Assembly (NCBI GenBank): GCA_013397435.1
Contig: VZRG01000452.1
Coordinates: 1-64,000, forward strand
Direction of reading: 5' to 3'
Origin: Erythrocercus mccallii
Lineage: Eukaryota > Chordata > Aves > Passeriformes > Dicruridae
Length of the DNA stretch: 64,000 nucleotides
Positions 14,501-27,135 of this stretch are shown piece after piece. The first letter of the stretch is position 1. Each line of letters opens with the position of its first letter. Under the pieces are notes generated by a model. That model saw only the letters and a program-made list of their open reading frames with translations, did no database searches and was not told the origin of the DNA. The position numbers and the translations under genes were made by a program.

Positions 14501-16379
14501 GTGGAACAGCTGAATAAAACAGCACAATCTTCCAATTAGTTTCTAAAGAGAAAACAAAACCTGAAATATTTATATTGCACATAGGAACACTTTGAAGCCT
14601 CATAAGTACACTTCTTACACAAGGAATATCTGCAAACCTTATAAAATAGAAATAGCAAAAATTAAGCTATTCTTCATTATGCTCCCTGTTCTACAAGGCC
14701 TACTTTTCCGGGAAGCTTAGGACTTACCAGAATAAGCTTTCTGCTCAAGAACAAGTTTTTCAGCTTAGCCATTTAAATTTAAAGTTACTTTATCCTTTCA
14801 GTATATATTCAACTCCCAGTCTTTTCCCTGAAAAGCCCCACAGAATTACAGTTGGCCTATTGACAAGCTGACCTGGAGTTGTGCTGTAACATCGGATTAC
14901 TGCAGACCCACACAAAAATATCAAATGTATCACACAGCATGAGATTTTACCTTCCCTGGAATTTCAGGCCCCCGGTACCCACATCTCACCCCTGCCTCTC
15001 CTGCTGCTAGTTTAGTCATGGACTGATGCCTTGTTTCCCACAGATGCAGCTTCCAGAGGGCAGCTGCCAGGCCTGCCTTCAGCAGAGGCAGCAAGTGGGA
15101 TCTGGCAGCAGCAGTGATGGAAGCTGTGTGGAGGAAGTCACTGGAGAACGTCCCCTAAAATGGCACTGTATTCATTTGTTTTAGGAGCACAAAATGGTAT
15201 ACCCAGAGGGAGGGCGAAGGTGGAGCTAACTGCACAGGGAGTTGAGCCTGCCTGGGAATTGAGATACTTATTTATACACTATTCTGGACTTTTAATTCTA
15301 TATATTTAGATACACAAATAAATGGCCTCTTTTTCTGCAATACTGTGAACTGCATTTACTAAATATGGAAACAGAGTATCTAAAAATAAACACACAGGTA
15401 TGAAGACATTAGCCTTATTCTATAAAACAGGGGCAAGACAACTGCAGCAACTTAAATGTCCAAAATACTCCTAAAAAGAATCCTTTCTCCCACCCATCAC
15501 CCAAAGACCCATAAGCAAATCTAAAGACAAAATCTTCACAAAAATTCCCAAAGTTGAGTGAACATGTCAAGAAATGCACAGGGAAAGATTATTAATTTTA
15601 AGTGGGCTCCCTGCAGATGAATAACCATTTATGTTGCCAGAGGACAATACAAATTTGACTGTTGTTTCACTAATTTCCATATTGTTCATTTTATGGCAGC
15701 AATCACCACAAGCCAGCAGAAAACAATACTATCTGATGGCAAATGACCAACGTAAGCACTCACGGCATCCCCAGTCACTGTGCAGGGTGATAAAGCCACA
15801 CAGCAGCTGGAGTTTTGCTACAGTGACAAGCAAATATAAACACATAAATGGAGTTTTCAGTTACTCTTCATATTTTGGAAGACCTTCAGCAGAGCTCCAG
15901 TAAAAGCTTTTCTAACACCTTAGTTTTGAACTGGAATTACCATTAAACCTATCAGGTTTCTTCCTAGCATAGAAAATTCCCTTCCTTGAATCCCAGGTGC
16001 ATTTCTAATTTCTCTGTTTAATTACATTCCTGAATTTTAATTTCATTTTATCCTGGAAGGTTTTTGTCGATATATGTTGAAGTCATATTATCGAGTGGGC
16101 TAAAATCTTCCACATACAGAGACACAGACATTTTTGTTACCCAAATCCCAGCAGTCATTACTCTAGATCAGAGAAGTAAATTCCTGGGTTAGTAATTTAT
16201 ATCAAACTAAAAGGCAATGCCTTTTTTAAGTGCCAAAGTAGTCCTCACAAATTACTGCGAACTGTGAGTTACTGTTTCACTCAACACAACAGTCTTGTAC
16301 ATAGTTCTGTCTCAAATTTCTTCTCTAGATGCCCTAAAAAAAACCAAAACAAAAGTGCCAAGGCTCAGTCTGGACTGAC
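8591..16379. other. Intergenic DNA, no supportable gene
   Basis: AT-rich with only short, unrecognised frames. The stretch at about 11260-11620 is slightly more GC-rich (GGGTCCCCAAACAGGGGAGG; AATAAATACCAATAACACC) and could be a decayed LTR or other repeat, but I cannot name it. Confidence 0.65.
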
Positions 16380-16720
16380 TTCTTCTTCCTTGGTTTTTAT
16401 CCGCCGCGGCTCCGGGCGCATTCCGCGTACAGCAGCATCTCCTAGTGGCCGTCCTGCCTTTGCTGCGAGGGAAAGGCAGCGGAGAGCGCAGTTTGTGTTT
16501 CCCAACGTTTCACCGGGTGCCTGTGCAATAAAAGGAATCAGCTGGGACCAGGGGCTCATAATAAAAAGCAGTATTGACCCCGGTTGAAGAGTGGATTGCC
16601 CCTGAGTGACAGGACCTGGCAATGCGAGGGTTATAATCCTTCCTGCCGAAAGTGGCAGGGAGGGCTTTGCTGAACAGCTCTGTCCAAGGGTCCTCTGTGG
16701 GAAGAGTTTCCTCAAAGCTT
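16380..16720. other. Isolated CpG cluster in intergenic DNA
   Basis: Roughly 13 CpG dinucleotides fall in about 140 bp (for example CCGCCGCGGCTCCGGGCGCA), in an otherwise CpG-poor desert about 10 kb upstream of SEC24B. Downstream is a short inverted repeat, CCTTCCTGCC / GGCAGGGAGG, near 16640-16666. Open frames on both strands (107 and 116 codons) match nothing I know. It may be a distal regulatory element, a non-coding RNA promoter or an unrecognised repeat. Confidence 0.45.
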
Positions 16721-17603
16721 GAATCTGCTATCTGATCTAAATTTGTGCTAATGTATACCAGTGTAACACTACCGAATTCGTGACTTTCATCAGATTAAAT
16801 GAGAAAGGTATCTACTTGCTCTCTGAGCAGTTAATAATGAAGAGTGTATTCCTGCTTTATCTGGGAAAAGTCCTGCACGAAGTTATAGAAGTACCGAGGA
16901 CAGTTTCCAGACAGACAACTATTTACAAAGGATTGGGGGAATGCTTCGGTACTCTCTGTAGACAGGACAGCGAGATGCATGGGGTTTCAGTACGCTATAA
17001 ATGGCAGAGAGATTAGAGATGCTGTTAACATTGCAGCTCTCATCTGTAGCTAGCAGGCTGGAGCTGGGTCCATCGGTGTGTGCACAACCAAGCACAGGGG
17101 GTCCAACACTTACAAGACGGGAGGAACCCTCTGAGCCACTGGACACCCATGCATTCCCTGTGGCCACTGCTGGGCACAGCACAAAAAGTCCATATTTGAG
17201 AGACAATGCCCGCTTAGCTGCAGTTGAAGTCAAGATTAAATGTCAGGCACATGTTTCGGGACTTTCCAGAGTCTAGTAAAGTCAATTATTTGGAAGGGAA
17301 CTGAATTCATTGCTAATCCTGGTCATTATATCCATACTTGCAATACCCCAGTCTGCAAATGTTTAGAGCTTTGGTATTGTTTTCTCTAAAGCCTGCTGAA
17401 GAACATTAAAACAGACTAAGTATTCAATCTCCAGAGGTCAAAAGAGAAGCAAAGAAGTAACATTGAAATTGTGCAGGAGTGCAATCTTGCATGGTTTCCT
17501 GCACAGATAAATCAGAGTACTTTTGTTTCCATATGGGTTTTGATCTTGGCTCCACTATAATATCTCTGGCAAGGGAAACATCTTATAGCAGTAAGAAAAC
17601 CAT

Positions 17604-17720
17604 CATTATTCATTTATTGAGCATTCTGTGTGTGATTGACATTTACAGCACCCAGAGGGAGACACAGGCCCTGTCTCAAGAGTCTCGCAGCCTAGAAGAA
17701 TAACACAGCTTAAAGTCATT
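17604..17720. repeat. Possible ancient amniote interspersed repeat
   Basis: The stretch with CATTTATTGAGCATTC, TACAGCACCCAGAGGGAGAC and CAGGCCCTGTCTCAAGAGTC resembles an old amniote repeat that I recall mainly from turtle and crocodile genomes (a block close to 'agtccctgccccaaagagct'). The match is by memory only and diverged. The family could be L3/CR1-like or MIR-like. Confidence 0.35.
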
Positions 17721-20700
17721 GGTCAAACAATCAGAGCCAAATACGTGAACCTCAAAAATTCACCATTTACATTTAAAAGTTGCTTTTTTTTTTTTTAATG
17801 GATAGTTATAAAAAGTCTTAGAAGATCAAGACTGCTGATTTTACTGCAAAGCAGAAAAGGCAGATAAAATGCTTTTTTCACTGCATCCAGAAAGACTAAG
17901 CACTCTTGAAGAACCAGGGGATGAAATCTTCAAGAGGACTGGATGTTGGTGCTCCTTAATAAGTAGAATTAAAAAAAGTTCTGAAAATAACTGAATATCT
18001 CATCAGTCTGAAGTAAGAATTAGAAACATATTGTGTTGATATGTTAAAGCCACAAAAGCTCTTCATCCTCTCTGCCTGTCTCCCTACCTGTATTGTATTC
18101 TCCTAGGTAAGTAAATTCCATCTAAGTCTAAATCTGAACTAGTTCTCTTGTTTTTCCTCAAAGCCCAAAGAATGCAGTGCCAGACAAAAGGAGCAGGATT
18201 ATCTCTGGAGTCTTTATGAAGTAGAAGGAAGCTGCTGCAGAGATTGCAGGGCAATCAGTTTTTTCTGAAGTACTGTGCAACCCGTGGAACTAGGCAAATA
18301 AAAGCCCCTCTATACGATTAGTAACCAGTTTCACTGGTGATGTTGCTTCAGTTCAAATATTATCTCAAATTTGGGACATCCTACTGGTTCTCCTCTTATA
18401 CGATTGTCAGTAATCCTGCCATATTGTACACTACTTCTAACATTTTATATGCTAATTGAAAGAAAAAAATCAGTAAACTGCACATTATCTCTTAAATTCT
18501 GAAAACTATTATCTTTAAATTTCTTTTAGTTTAGTATTATTCCCTGCCATTTGTTGAAAATCAATACATTTTCTAATTTAAATCCGTAAGAACTAATGAC
18601 CTCAGCACATTAAATGTGAATCCTGGGGATAGATTCATGTCCAGAGCTACCAGAATTCTTGTTGGTAATAGCTCCTGCATCTGGGAAATGCAAATACCTG
18701 GAACTATTCTCAAAGAGTAGTTGATTCATGGTCCCACAGAGCTTGACCAGATCTCTTAATGTGTTTACTTAGGGAATAGTAAAATAAAATCTTTGAGCAC
18801 AGTTTCTCAGCTGCTGACAGGTCTCCAAGGGTAGGGAAAAGATGTCCCTCAATTTTTCCTGCTTTCTCCACCCCACATGTTCCTAAAGGTTTTGTTCCTG
18901 TGACACAACACTGGTGTGTAAAACCCAAACACTGTGCAACAAGAGCAACAGAAGCTGTCACAGCTATAGGAAGTTAACAGCATGAAATTTTGAACAGGAA
19001 AGCTAAGTTTAACCCCAGTTGCCCTGTTCAAGTCTAGACTAGAGCTGAGAAGAAAAAAAACCCTCTCTTTTATGACGGTATTTGCTGCTTCCTGAACAGC
19101 TTCAGACTCTCAGGGGAAAACGTGATTACTCCCACTTTCAGAGACCTCAGAACATACTGGGTTAAATTATCTCCTAAAACATAACCCCCCACACTTAGGA
19201 ATAAGCAAACTCAGGGAATGGGGCCTGTTCAGTTGATTTTGCTGGCAGAAAAATTTTTTGGTTTTTGTCCTCAGAAACTACACAGGTACATATTCAGATA
19301 CTTGCTTAACATCCTTAATCTACAGGGCACTTACACACATGGTTAACTTTGGACACATGTTTCTGAAGCAGACATGTTTAAATACTAAAAGGGATTCAAG
19401 AAAATGGCTGGTTTGATCATCTGGCCAAAATGCAAATAAATAAACAAACAGGTCTTTTGAGTCACATTGATATGACAAAAAAAGGTTTTTTGATATCAAG
19501 AAGAAAAAGGGTGAGAGGATCTGAACTCAGTTGAGTTGCATTTCACATGCTACCATTCCTTTCATCACCTTTCCTTATACTGCATTATACAGCAGGCACA
19601 ATGCTAAAGCAAGTGCTTTTGAAACTGGAAATATTCAATCACATTTCTAAGTGCTGTCAGGCCAGAGCTGTCTTGTTTGCAGCTAAGTAAATAATTTGTC
19701 AGCAAATTTTCATCTACTTATAGAACTAATCCCAAACTGGGATCTCAGTTACAATGAAAGCAATTTGATAGAGGTCAGAGGAGGAGAAAAATGAATGTGT
19801 TTCTCACAATGGACCAAGAAGCAGCAATGTCTTGCTGTCCCAAGTCCTAGCAACCGTCCACAGAAAAATAGTTTGCCTTACAAAATAATGCCCAAAAATT
19901 GTGCTACTTGTTCCTTTGTAAACAAAATGGTTCCTGCAGGTGTGATTTGAATCTGCACTATTTCTAGTACAAAGTGAAACCACACAGCACAAGCTGCTCT
20001 TAAAAGATAAGGTAGCAGAGACCTACTTTCACTTCTTTTTAAAGCAAAAGCATCACACCAAAAGTAAGCTGATCTTTGTATATGAAAATTTACATTCTAT
20101 GTTAGAAAAAATATTTAGGCGTAGGTACTTTATAACTGCAAGGAAATCATTGACTTTTATTGGTAATTTTATAATTTCATATTATGGGGTCATAAATGTT
20201 GCAGTCTTAGTAAAAGATGTGCTAAACAGAGGTGCTCACCCCACTGCGCCCTGTGTCAGAGAATTTGAAATTAGAATGCCAACACTTATTTCAACAGAAG
20301 TCATTTCAGAAAAATAAAATGTGAATTTCACCCACTATGAAAAATGAAATTAAATTAGGAGGCAACAGCTGGGAAAAAGCTACAAACAGTAAAAAGCCAG
20401 CATTCAAAAAAGCTCTACCAAGAAGCACAGAAAGTAAGATTGAGCAGTAGGGCAGTCAGAGCAGCTACAAGCCCAGAAGTATTTTTTCAGATTGGCAGTT
20501 TACATGTCTGAAAAGTTTATAGGTAAACAGGTCTTTGTCCATGAATGCTACTACTTAGCTTGTGCTTGAAAATGAAACTAATTATCACTGTTTAATTTTT
20601 TTTCATGCATATAATGTTATATGAATCAATCCATAAGTTTTTTATTAATTATATTTATTTATTCTTCTGCACATTAAAAATCACTCTCTGGCTTCCCTCG

Positions 20701-22538
20701 GCTGAAAAGAACACACTACTACTCATGAAAATAGTTTGACCTTAAATAAGTAGTACTTGATGGGGTACTGCTATAGAAAGAAAATATGTCACTTTATGTG
20801 ATGCCTTTGAGCAATGTTTTTTCTACCAGTGCAGAGCTTCGTGTGCCTCCTCCAGCTGGTCTCACAAGAGGACAAAGGCAGTCAGTGCAGAATCTGGCCA
20901 GTGTCCTTCATATTTAATTGGCATGACAAGCTTCCCAAATACTGCCGAATATTGTGAGAGGAATTTCTCAATTACTTTCAGAGGACAGCAGTCTCTTCAG
21001 ATAAGGACAGACAGAATTCCAGCTTTTTATTTTGTTTCAATTCTACACAAAAATCCAGGGGTTATAAAGTGTTATTGCAAAGTCCTTGAGGTTTACAGCA
21101 TTATGCTGCTAATCCACAGCATGGGACTTTTAATGGTTTCAATGGTTTAATTATCTTCTATTTTAGTTTTGGATGGTTTGATCCACAGTTCACATGAGCC
21201 CATCTATTGCCATCATTTGTGTGAGAAACCCTTTGAATCCAAGGGTGTTACCATGTGACTGAGTTCCTCAGGACCTGTGATGGACATAAACAGTAGAGCC
21301 TGTGCTGCCAGATAATGCAGAGAAGGAACTAAGTCTTCTGGTTGGGTTTTCTGGTTTCTTACTGATTATGTAAAAAAAGATACTTGTGGGATCAGTGACA
21401 TACACATCCAGGAAAACTATGCTCCCATATGTGGAGTGCGCTTCTCTTTTAGAAGTAACAGACAGATTTGCTTTGGGTGCAAGTGGCACATCTGGAGCCA
21501 CAGGAAGAAGAAGGGAGCTCCAGTGGTTTAGATGAGTCATTGCTCCCTCTTAATGGAAAACTATAAAATATCAATCTGCCAGCAAGTAAAGATCTTCCAG
21601 GGGTTTATTAGTTTTACAGGTCTTATAAAAATTACTGGAAAACCATAAAACTTTAATAGCTGAAAACTGAAAGGGTTTCATGGGCTTAAACTTAGCCTAT
21701 TTGGATCACAGCATCACTATGCCTCTACAGCTGGGATATGGCACATCAGCTGCAGAACTTTCACAGACTATCTTCCTTTTGCTTAGCTGTGCCCTGAGGT
21801 CAAATGAAAGCTTGTGGCTACAGTTTCCCTTTGAACATAATTTCATGAAAATATTTAGATCTCAGGATATAGATGAGGTTCTTCCTTAGTGGTAGCTTGC
21901 CTGATGATTTCTAGGTACTGTTGCCATAGACTGAAGTTTGCAGCTGATGAAACCACCCAGGAATATTACAAGTCTAGATACAGATGTGTTTATTTACACT
22001 CTATACTCAAGAGGTTTACCAGGCATAATTGCCAACCAGGAGTAGGAATTTAAGTGAGAATTTATGTCATATATCCAGATTTGAACAGGTATCATGGAAA
22101 TTATGGACTAGAGTATGAGCAAAGACAACACCCATCATTAGGGGTCACAGAATGGAACAACTACTCTGCCTTCTGGTCTCAGACGCAGAGGCCACAATGA
22201 TTTGCTATACCCAGAAACTATCAGCTGTAGCAGCTAGCAGAGCTCATTGCCTTGGTCCAGCAAAGAGCTAAATAATTCTTTTACATCATTTGCAGCCACC
22301 CTAGGACGATGACAATTAGACTGTTACTGATGCCAATGTCATCAAAGGTAGTCGGGTCACCACCACTATGTTGGTAGTCACAGACCCCTTTATCATATGA
22401 TTTGTATAGTGATTGGGAAACATGATGTCCAAATAGAGTACGCATGTGGAAGATTTTCCATAGAGCTACTGAAACCCCAGCTAGGTAGGTCTTGATGCTT
22501 TTTGAGCCTTTTTTATTGTAGGTATAAAGGCCCCAGGG

Positions 22539-22606
22539 AAAAAAAATAAAATAAAAAAATAAAAAAACAAGGAGGAAATCCCACAAAACAAACAAACAAA
22601 AAACCC
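22539..22606. repeat. A-rich low-complexity tract
   Basis: Runs of A broken by T (GGGAAAAAAAATAAAATAAA) pass into an (AAAC)n-like stretch (AAAACAAACAAACAAAAAAC). It is T-rich on the minus strand, where it creates a spurious hydrophobic reading frame. Confidence 0.9.
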
Positions 22607-24299
22607 CAACCCATCTCACAAAAATTAAGCACTGTTCATTCTTGTGTACCCAGCCAGAATACATGCCAAGTGCTTCAGGCAGACAAACAGGCCCACTGCT
22701 GAGACACAAAACTCCTCTGGAGTTATCTGCATAATTAATAAAATAAACTACATGGAAAGCAAATCTGTGCATGTGTAAGAAAACTGAGCAGTATCACAAC
22801 TGATATCTTGTTCTCTGGTATGTTTTAGAAGTTTGAAAGATTTCTATTCTAAGTGGAGCATGACTACCCTGGGGCTTCTTCTACTAATTAGCCAGCTGCA
22901 AATGAAGTATAGCATAGCTCTCACCCAGTGGATGCGGGGATTTATCCCTCGGCCAGATGTAGATGTCACCCAAGCAGACGCACACTTCACAGTGGCATCA
23001 AGAGTCTTGGTTTGCCATTCTCATTCTGGAAAGCAATCACACTGCAGGGACTAGAGGCAACTTATGCAAACACAATGATGTTAACACAATTGGAGACTCT
23101 TACTGTGGAAATGCCTTATTACTTTGCACTGAAGTGGCCCAGTTCCTGTTAGAAATACAGGACAGTAATTAGAAATTTATTTGTAAGACAGAGTGACCCA
23201 CAGCTATATTTTGTTGATGGAGGTTATAAAGGCACCTAATTTTGTCATTCTCCTTCTGAAGTGTGTGACAAATGGAAGAAACTTGGCTTAGTTATGCTAA
23301 AGTTCAAAAGTATTTCTGATGCGATTTATAATGATTTGTTCCTAGGTTTTCCTGCTCATAAAAACAACACTTTTTTTTAATAGATTTGGAAATTTAATGC
23401 CTCATTTACCAGGTTATGGGTAACAAGATGCATTTACAGATTTGTTCTGCAAATCCAAATGGCAGAGGGACTTTTTTTGTGTCCAACAAAGGTCAAAATA
23501 TCTCTATTAGTAATTAAGTCTCATCAACTGACCAAAGAATTTATAACTCCTGTAATATGCTTGTTGTAGACTACGTGGAAGCAATGGCCTAGGTGAGACA
23601 GCTCCTGTGTTATTTGTGGCACAGTAGCATAAAAAGCAGACATTAATACTCATTTCTTGCTAATGTGGTCAGATTCTTTATAAATGAGGAAAACAAAATT
23701 AATGGGTTTGAGTTTATGGTGAATTTCCATTAGGGGATTGTGTTCTAGCTGCCAACTCATCTGGATTTCCTAGGAATTAATGGGTTTAACCACAGCGTCA
23801 TTGTTGTTTGTAGAAAATAATTGATCAAGCCATGTAAAAGGTTTTGTAAAAGCATTCCAAAAATGGGAAAATTCCCAGTTGCCTCCTCTCGCTGTTAGCA
23901 CAATGATCTATAACTACTTCTGCTTGATCATAAATTGATGTGTAATTTTCAGAGATTGTGATATAGGATATATTTGTGGTTTCACAGTACCAGGAGTTAG
24001 AGAAATGAGACATTGGAAAGGAAAAACCTTTGTCAAAACACAGATTCTTATGTGCTGCATGTTGTGACGAAATATAGTTGTAGTACAAGGAAGCAGATAC
24101 ATGCCTTCTCAAACAGCACTGAGAATGAAAAGACAAATCAACTCCTTGTCCACATATCTGAATGATTTTGCTGTCATGCATTCATTTTGTAGAAGTACTT
24201 TGTGTAGGATGGAGTATGGGTTACAAAGAAAGGAAAACATGGATTACAACGAAGGAAAAACAACTTTAACAGCAGAATTTGTTAACTCCATCAGAACAA

Positions 24300-24400
24300 T
24301 ACAGCCCTGGAAGGGGCTTCAGGAGGTTACTTGCTGGTTGATAGATTCTCAAAATGTTTGTGTAACCCCTGCTAAGACTCCTATTACAGCAATGCCACAC
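24300..24400 (-). repeat. Possible decayed CR1 3' fragment
   Basis: CCCTGGAAGGGGCTTCAGGA, then GGTTACTTGCTGG and AACCCCTGCTAAGACTCC resemble the reverse complement of a CR1 3' end with an inserted AT-rich stretch. The similarity is weak, so this is tentative. Confidence 0.3.
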
Positions 24401-25086
24401 TATTCCCATGCCACAAAGTCCTTTAGTATCCTAATAATGTTTATTTCTTAATAGCTTATCTGAACATTGCTGCATTTTGAACCCACTATTTCTTGCCCTA
24501 CCTTATTAGGTCATGGAGAAGAAACTATTTCTTTCAGATATGGATCTACAATCTATCAAAGAACTAATAGAGGCCTGCACAAGACACCTCTACATAGTCT
24601 TATCAGACACTTATCACACACTAGGGTGTGAAGACTGAGAAATGTCCCAATACAGTCAGTTCCTGAAGTATTAAAAGCTGCCCTGTAACAGAAACAGTCA
24701 GAGCTGGGTCGTATGCTAAGCATACAAGCAAAGTAATTTAAAAAGTAGTTAAGGACAGACATGCATAATAACCAGTAGGAAGAACAGCATACAAACAGGG
24801 GAGGGATTGGTCAAATGTATGCAAAAAGTAAAGGTGACTCAGTGTCGTTGGATTTATTGTTGACAATATAAATCACCAGTATATTATAGTGCTTTGGACT
24901 TTCTGCATAATTAAATAACCTGAGCAATTAACCGAGTCTTGAGTAGTGTCTGAGTGAATGATAGGTCATAGATAGGTGACAGAGACAGACAAATAGTCAA
25001 AATTAATATAGTTTAGTGTGTGATTGACTGTGGAAGGTGCTAAACCAAACAGAAATCCTTTGTCAACGGCAGCCAGTGGGGAAGGA

Positions 25087-25673
25087 TGTGCTGGTTTTGG
25101 CAGGGTATAGAGTTCATTTTTTTTCACAGCAGCTGGTATGGACTGTGTTTTGGATTTGTGCTGCAAACATTGTTCATTAAAGAGATGTTTTCATTACTGC
25201 TCAGCAGTGCTTATACAGTGTCAAGGTCTTTTCTGGCTGTCACACCACCCCACCAGCAAGTGAGCTGGGCAAGCACAAGAAGCTGGGAGGGCACACAACT
25301 GGGGCAGCTGACCCCAACTCACCCAAGGGATATTCCATACCATGTGGTGGTGTGCTCAGCATATAGAGCTGCGTGAGGGAGAAGAAGGAAGGGAGGCATA
25401 TTCAGAGTAATGGTGTTTGTCTTCCAAATAACCATTACATGTGATGGAGTTCTGCTTTCCTGGAGGTGGCTGACCACAGCAACTGGTGAAGGAATTCCTT
25501 GTTTTGCTTTGCTTGCATGCGCAGCTTTTGCTTTAACTATTAAACAGATTTCATCTCAACCCATGAGTTTTCTCACTTTTACAAGTATGATTCTCTTCCC
25601 CATTGCAACTGGCTGGGAGGGGGAGTGAGCAAGGGGCTGTGTGGTGCTCAGTTGCTGGATGAGTTTAAACCAG
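25087..25673 (+). mobile_element. Solo LTR of an avian ERVL-type endogenous retrovirus
   Basis: The element begins TGTGCTGGTTTTGGC and matches, from memory, a very common avian ERVL LTR across its length: the ATTCCATACCATGTGG block, a TATA-like ATATAGAG at 25361, a polyadenylation signal ATTAAA at 25539-25544, and a terminal GTGGTGCTCAGTTGCTGG segment. Order of TATA and polyA signal sets the + orientation. No retroviral internal sequence follows, so it is a solo LTR. The 3' terminus has decayed and I could not find a matching target-site duplication for the preceding AAGGA. It lies about 1.5 kb upstream of the SEC24B start codon. Confidence 0.85.
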
Positions 25674-26104
25674 AGGCTCTCCAACACTTGCCTTCCTGTT
25701 TAAAGAATATGAAGTATATATTCTGCACAGAGACTGAAAAGTCTTGCCTTGCCATTTCTTGTGAAGGCCTGTCTCTATGGATAGCACACATCCACACTGG
25801 AGACAGACAGAATACAATGTTCACTCCTAACACTGAAAGAAAAGCCTTGCCTCAGCTCACCCCATGTCACTAAGGCTTTTCTGTCTGTACAAGAGTAATT
25901 ACAGAGGGAGAGCTTTTACCTCACATCACCTTGTGAGGCCTTTTCCCCTGTACAGGACACATTACCTCTCTGTGTGTTCCAGGGTACATTTATACCTAAA
26001 ACAGCACATATTATCTATACAGACAAAAATATCTCAGGCAAAATAATGACCGGTGTATGTATTGTATATGTACATGTCTGTGCCCTGAGGCAGGGACATG
26101 GAGC
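25674..26104. other. Spacer between ERVL LTR and CR1
   Basis: About 430 bases with no recognised feature. There are several spaced blocks such as AAAGCCTTGCCTCAGCTCAC and GAGGCCTTTTCCCCTGTACA, but they do not form a recognisable repeat or gene. Confidence 0.5.
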
Positions 26105-26695
26105 AGCCTCGCAGGATCAGTCAGATTGAAAGGGACCACAGTGCTCATCTGGTGCAACCTCCCTGCTGAAGCAGGGCCATCCTAGAGCCCATGGCACAGG
26201 ATTTGCTTCCAGATGGTTTTTGAGTATCTCCTTATAGTCAAGTGAGAGAGAACCCCACAACCTCTCTGAGCAATCTCTTCCAGTGCACAGTCACTGTAAA
26301 GTTCTTCCTCATGTTCAGGTGGAACTTCCTGTGCATTGGTTTCTGCCCCTTGCCTTGTGTCCTGTTCTTTGGCACCACGGAGAAGAGCCTGGCTCCATCC
26401 CCTGGGCACCCTCACTTTAGGTATTTATACACTATATAGATATGTATTTAGACATATATTGATGAAATCCCCTCTCAACTGCCTCTTCTGCAGGTTTAAC
26501 AAGCCTAGCTCCCTCAGCCATTCCTGGTAAGTGATGCTCCAATCCCCCAGTCAGCTTTGTTGCCCTTCACTGGTCCTGCTCCAGGAGCTCCATGTCTCTC
26601 TTGTGCTGAGGAGCCCAGAACAGAACACAACCCTCCAGATGTGCCTCACTAAGGCCGAGTAGAGGGCCAAGATTACGCCCCTCGAGCCTCTCTCC
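26105..26695 (-). mobile_element. CR1 LINE fragment, 5'-truncated, antisense to SEC24B
   Basis: In the + direction the sequence reads as the reverse complement of a CR1 3' end: AAAGGGACCACAGTGCTCAT, then GGCACAGGATTTGCTTCCAG, TTCTTCCTCATGTTCAGGTG and GAAGAGCCTGGCTCCATCC. The CR1 3' end is therefore at about 26105 and the truncated 5' side at about 26695, directly against the CpG island. Divergence and small insertions (for example an AT-rich stretch near 26420-26460) show it is old and non-coding. Confidence 0.9.
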
Positions 26696-26936
26696 TCACC
26701 TGTCCCGGCCTGCCCACAGAGTCAGGGATAAGGCACAAGGCCCCGCCACACACAGACTAGGCGGGCCGGGCGGTTTCTCCCCGCCACACGGGCCGTTCCC
26801 GCCGGGACCGGGAGAGGTGAAGCCCTCTCGGGATGCGACTCCCGGCCGCGCTGCGTACCCTGCCCTCCCGTCCTGCCCGGCCCTCCCTGCCCGCTGCGCG
26901 CCCTCCGCGGCCGGGCCGGGCAGCGCCGGGCGGGGC

Positions 26937-27009
26937 NNNNNNNNNNNNNNNNNNNNNNNNNNNNNNNNNNNNNNNNNNNNNNNNNNNNNNNNNNNNNNNN
27001 NNNNNNNNN
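26937..27009. other. Assembly gap (73 N)
   Basis: A run of 73 undetermined bases lies in the GC-rich promoter/5' UTR. Translations that cross it cannot be trusted, and the true gap length may differ. Confidence 1.
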
Positions 27010-27135
27010 CGGGCCCTCCCGCGGCTCCCGGCCCTCGCTCGGCGCCCGGCTGCGGATCGGGGCGGCGGAGGACAAGGAGCAGAGGGAGAGGAGCAGGCGG
27101 GAGCGGGACGCGGTGAAGAAGCGCTGCGAGGAGCC

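Larger units (their letters stand above)
16721..25086. other. Intergenic DNA, no supportable gene
   Basis: AT-rich and stop-dense. Apart from the possible old repeats at 17604-17720 and 24300-24400 and the A-rich tract at 22539-22606, I see no structure. The longest frame (minus strand 22281-22772, 163 codons) runs through the A/T tract and looks fortuitous. Confidence 0.65.

Noticed and set aside
21268..21540. 90-codon minus-strand frame with a protein-like composition
   Set aside because: No family is recognised, there are no convincing splice sites or neighbours, and the length is within chance for this much DNA.
22281..22772. 163-codon minus-strand open frame
   Set aside because: It depends on the A-rich tract, which reads as Phe/Leu repeats on the minus strand. 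No domain is recognisable and nothing supports expression.
25087..25673. A 5-bp target-site duplication for the ERVL LTR
   Set aside because: AAGGA precedes the LTR but no matching AAGGA follows the decayed 3' end, so no duplication is claimed.
241..26104. 5' exons of COL25A1, the neighbour expected from mammalian synteny
   Set aside because: I found no collagen Gly-X-Y stretch and no sequence like its N-terminal transmembrane segment on either strand. The gene, if present, lies outside the window.
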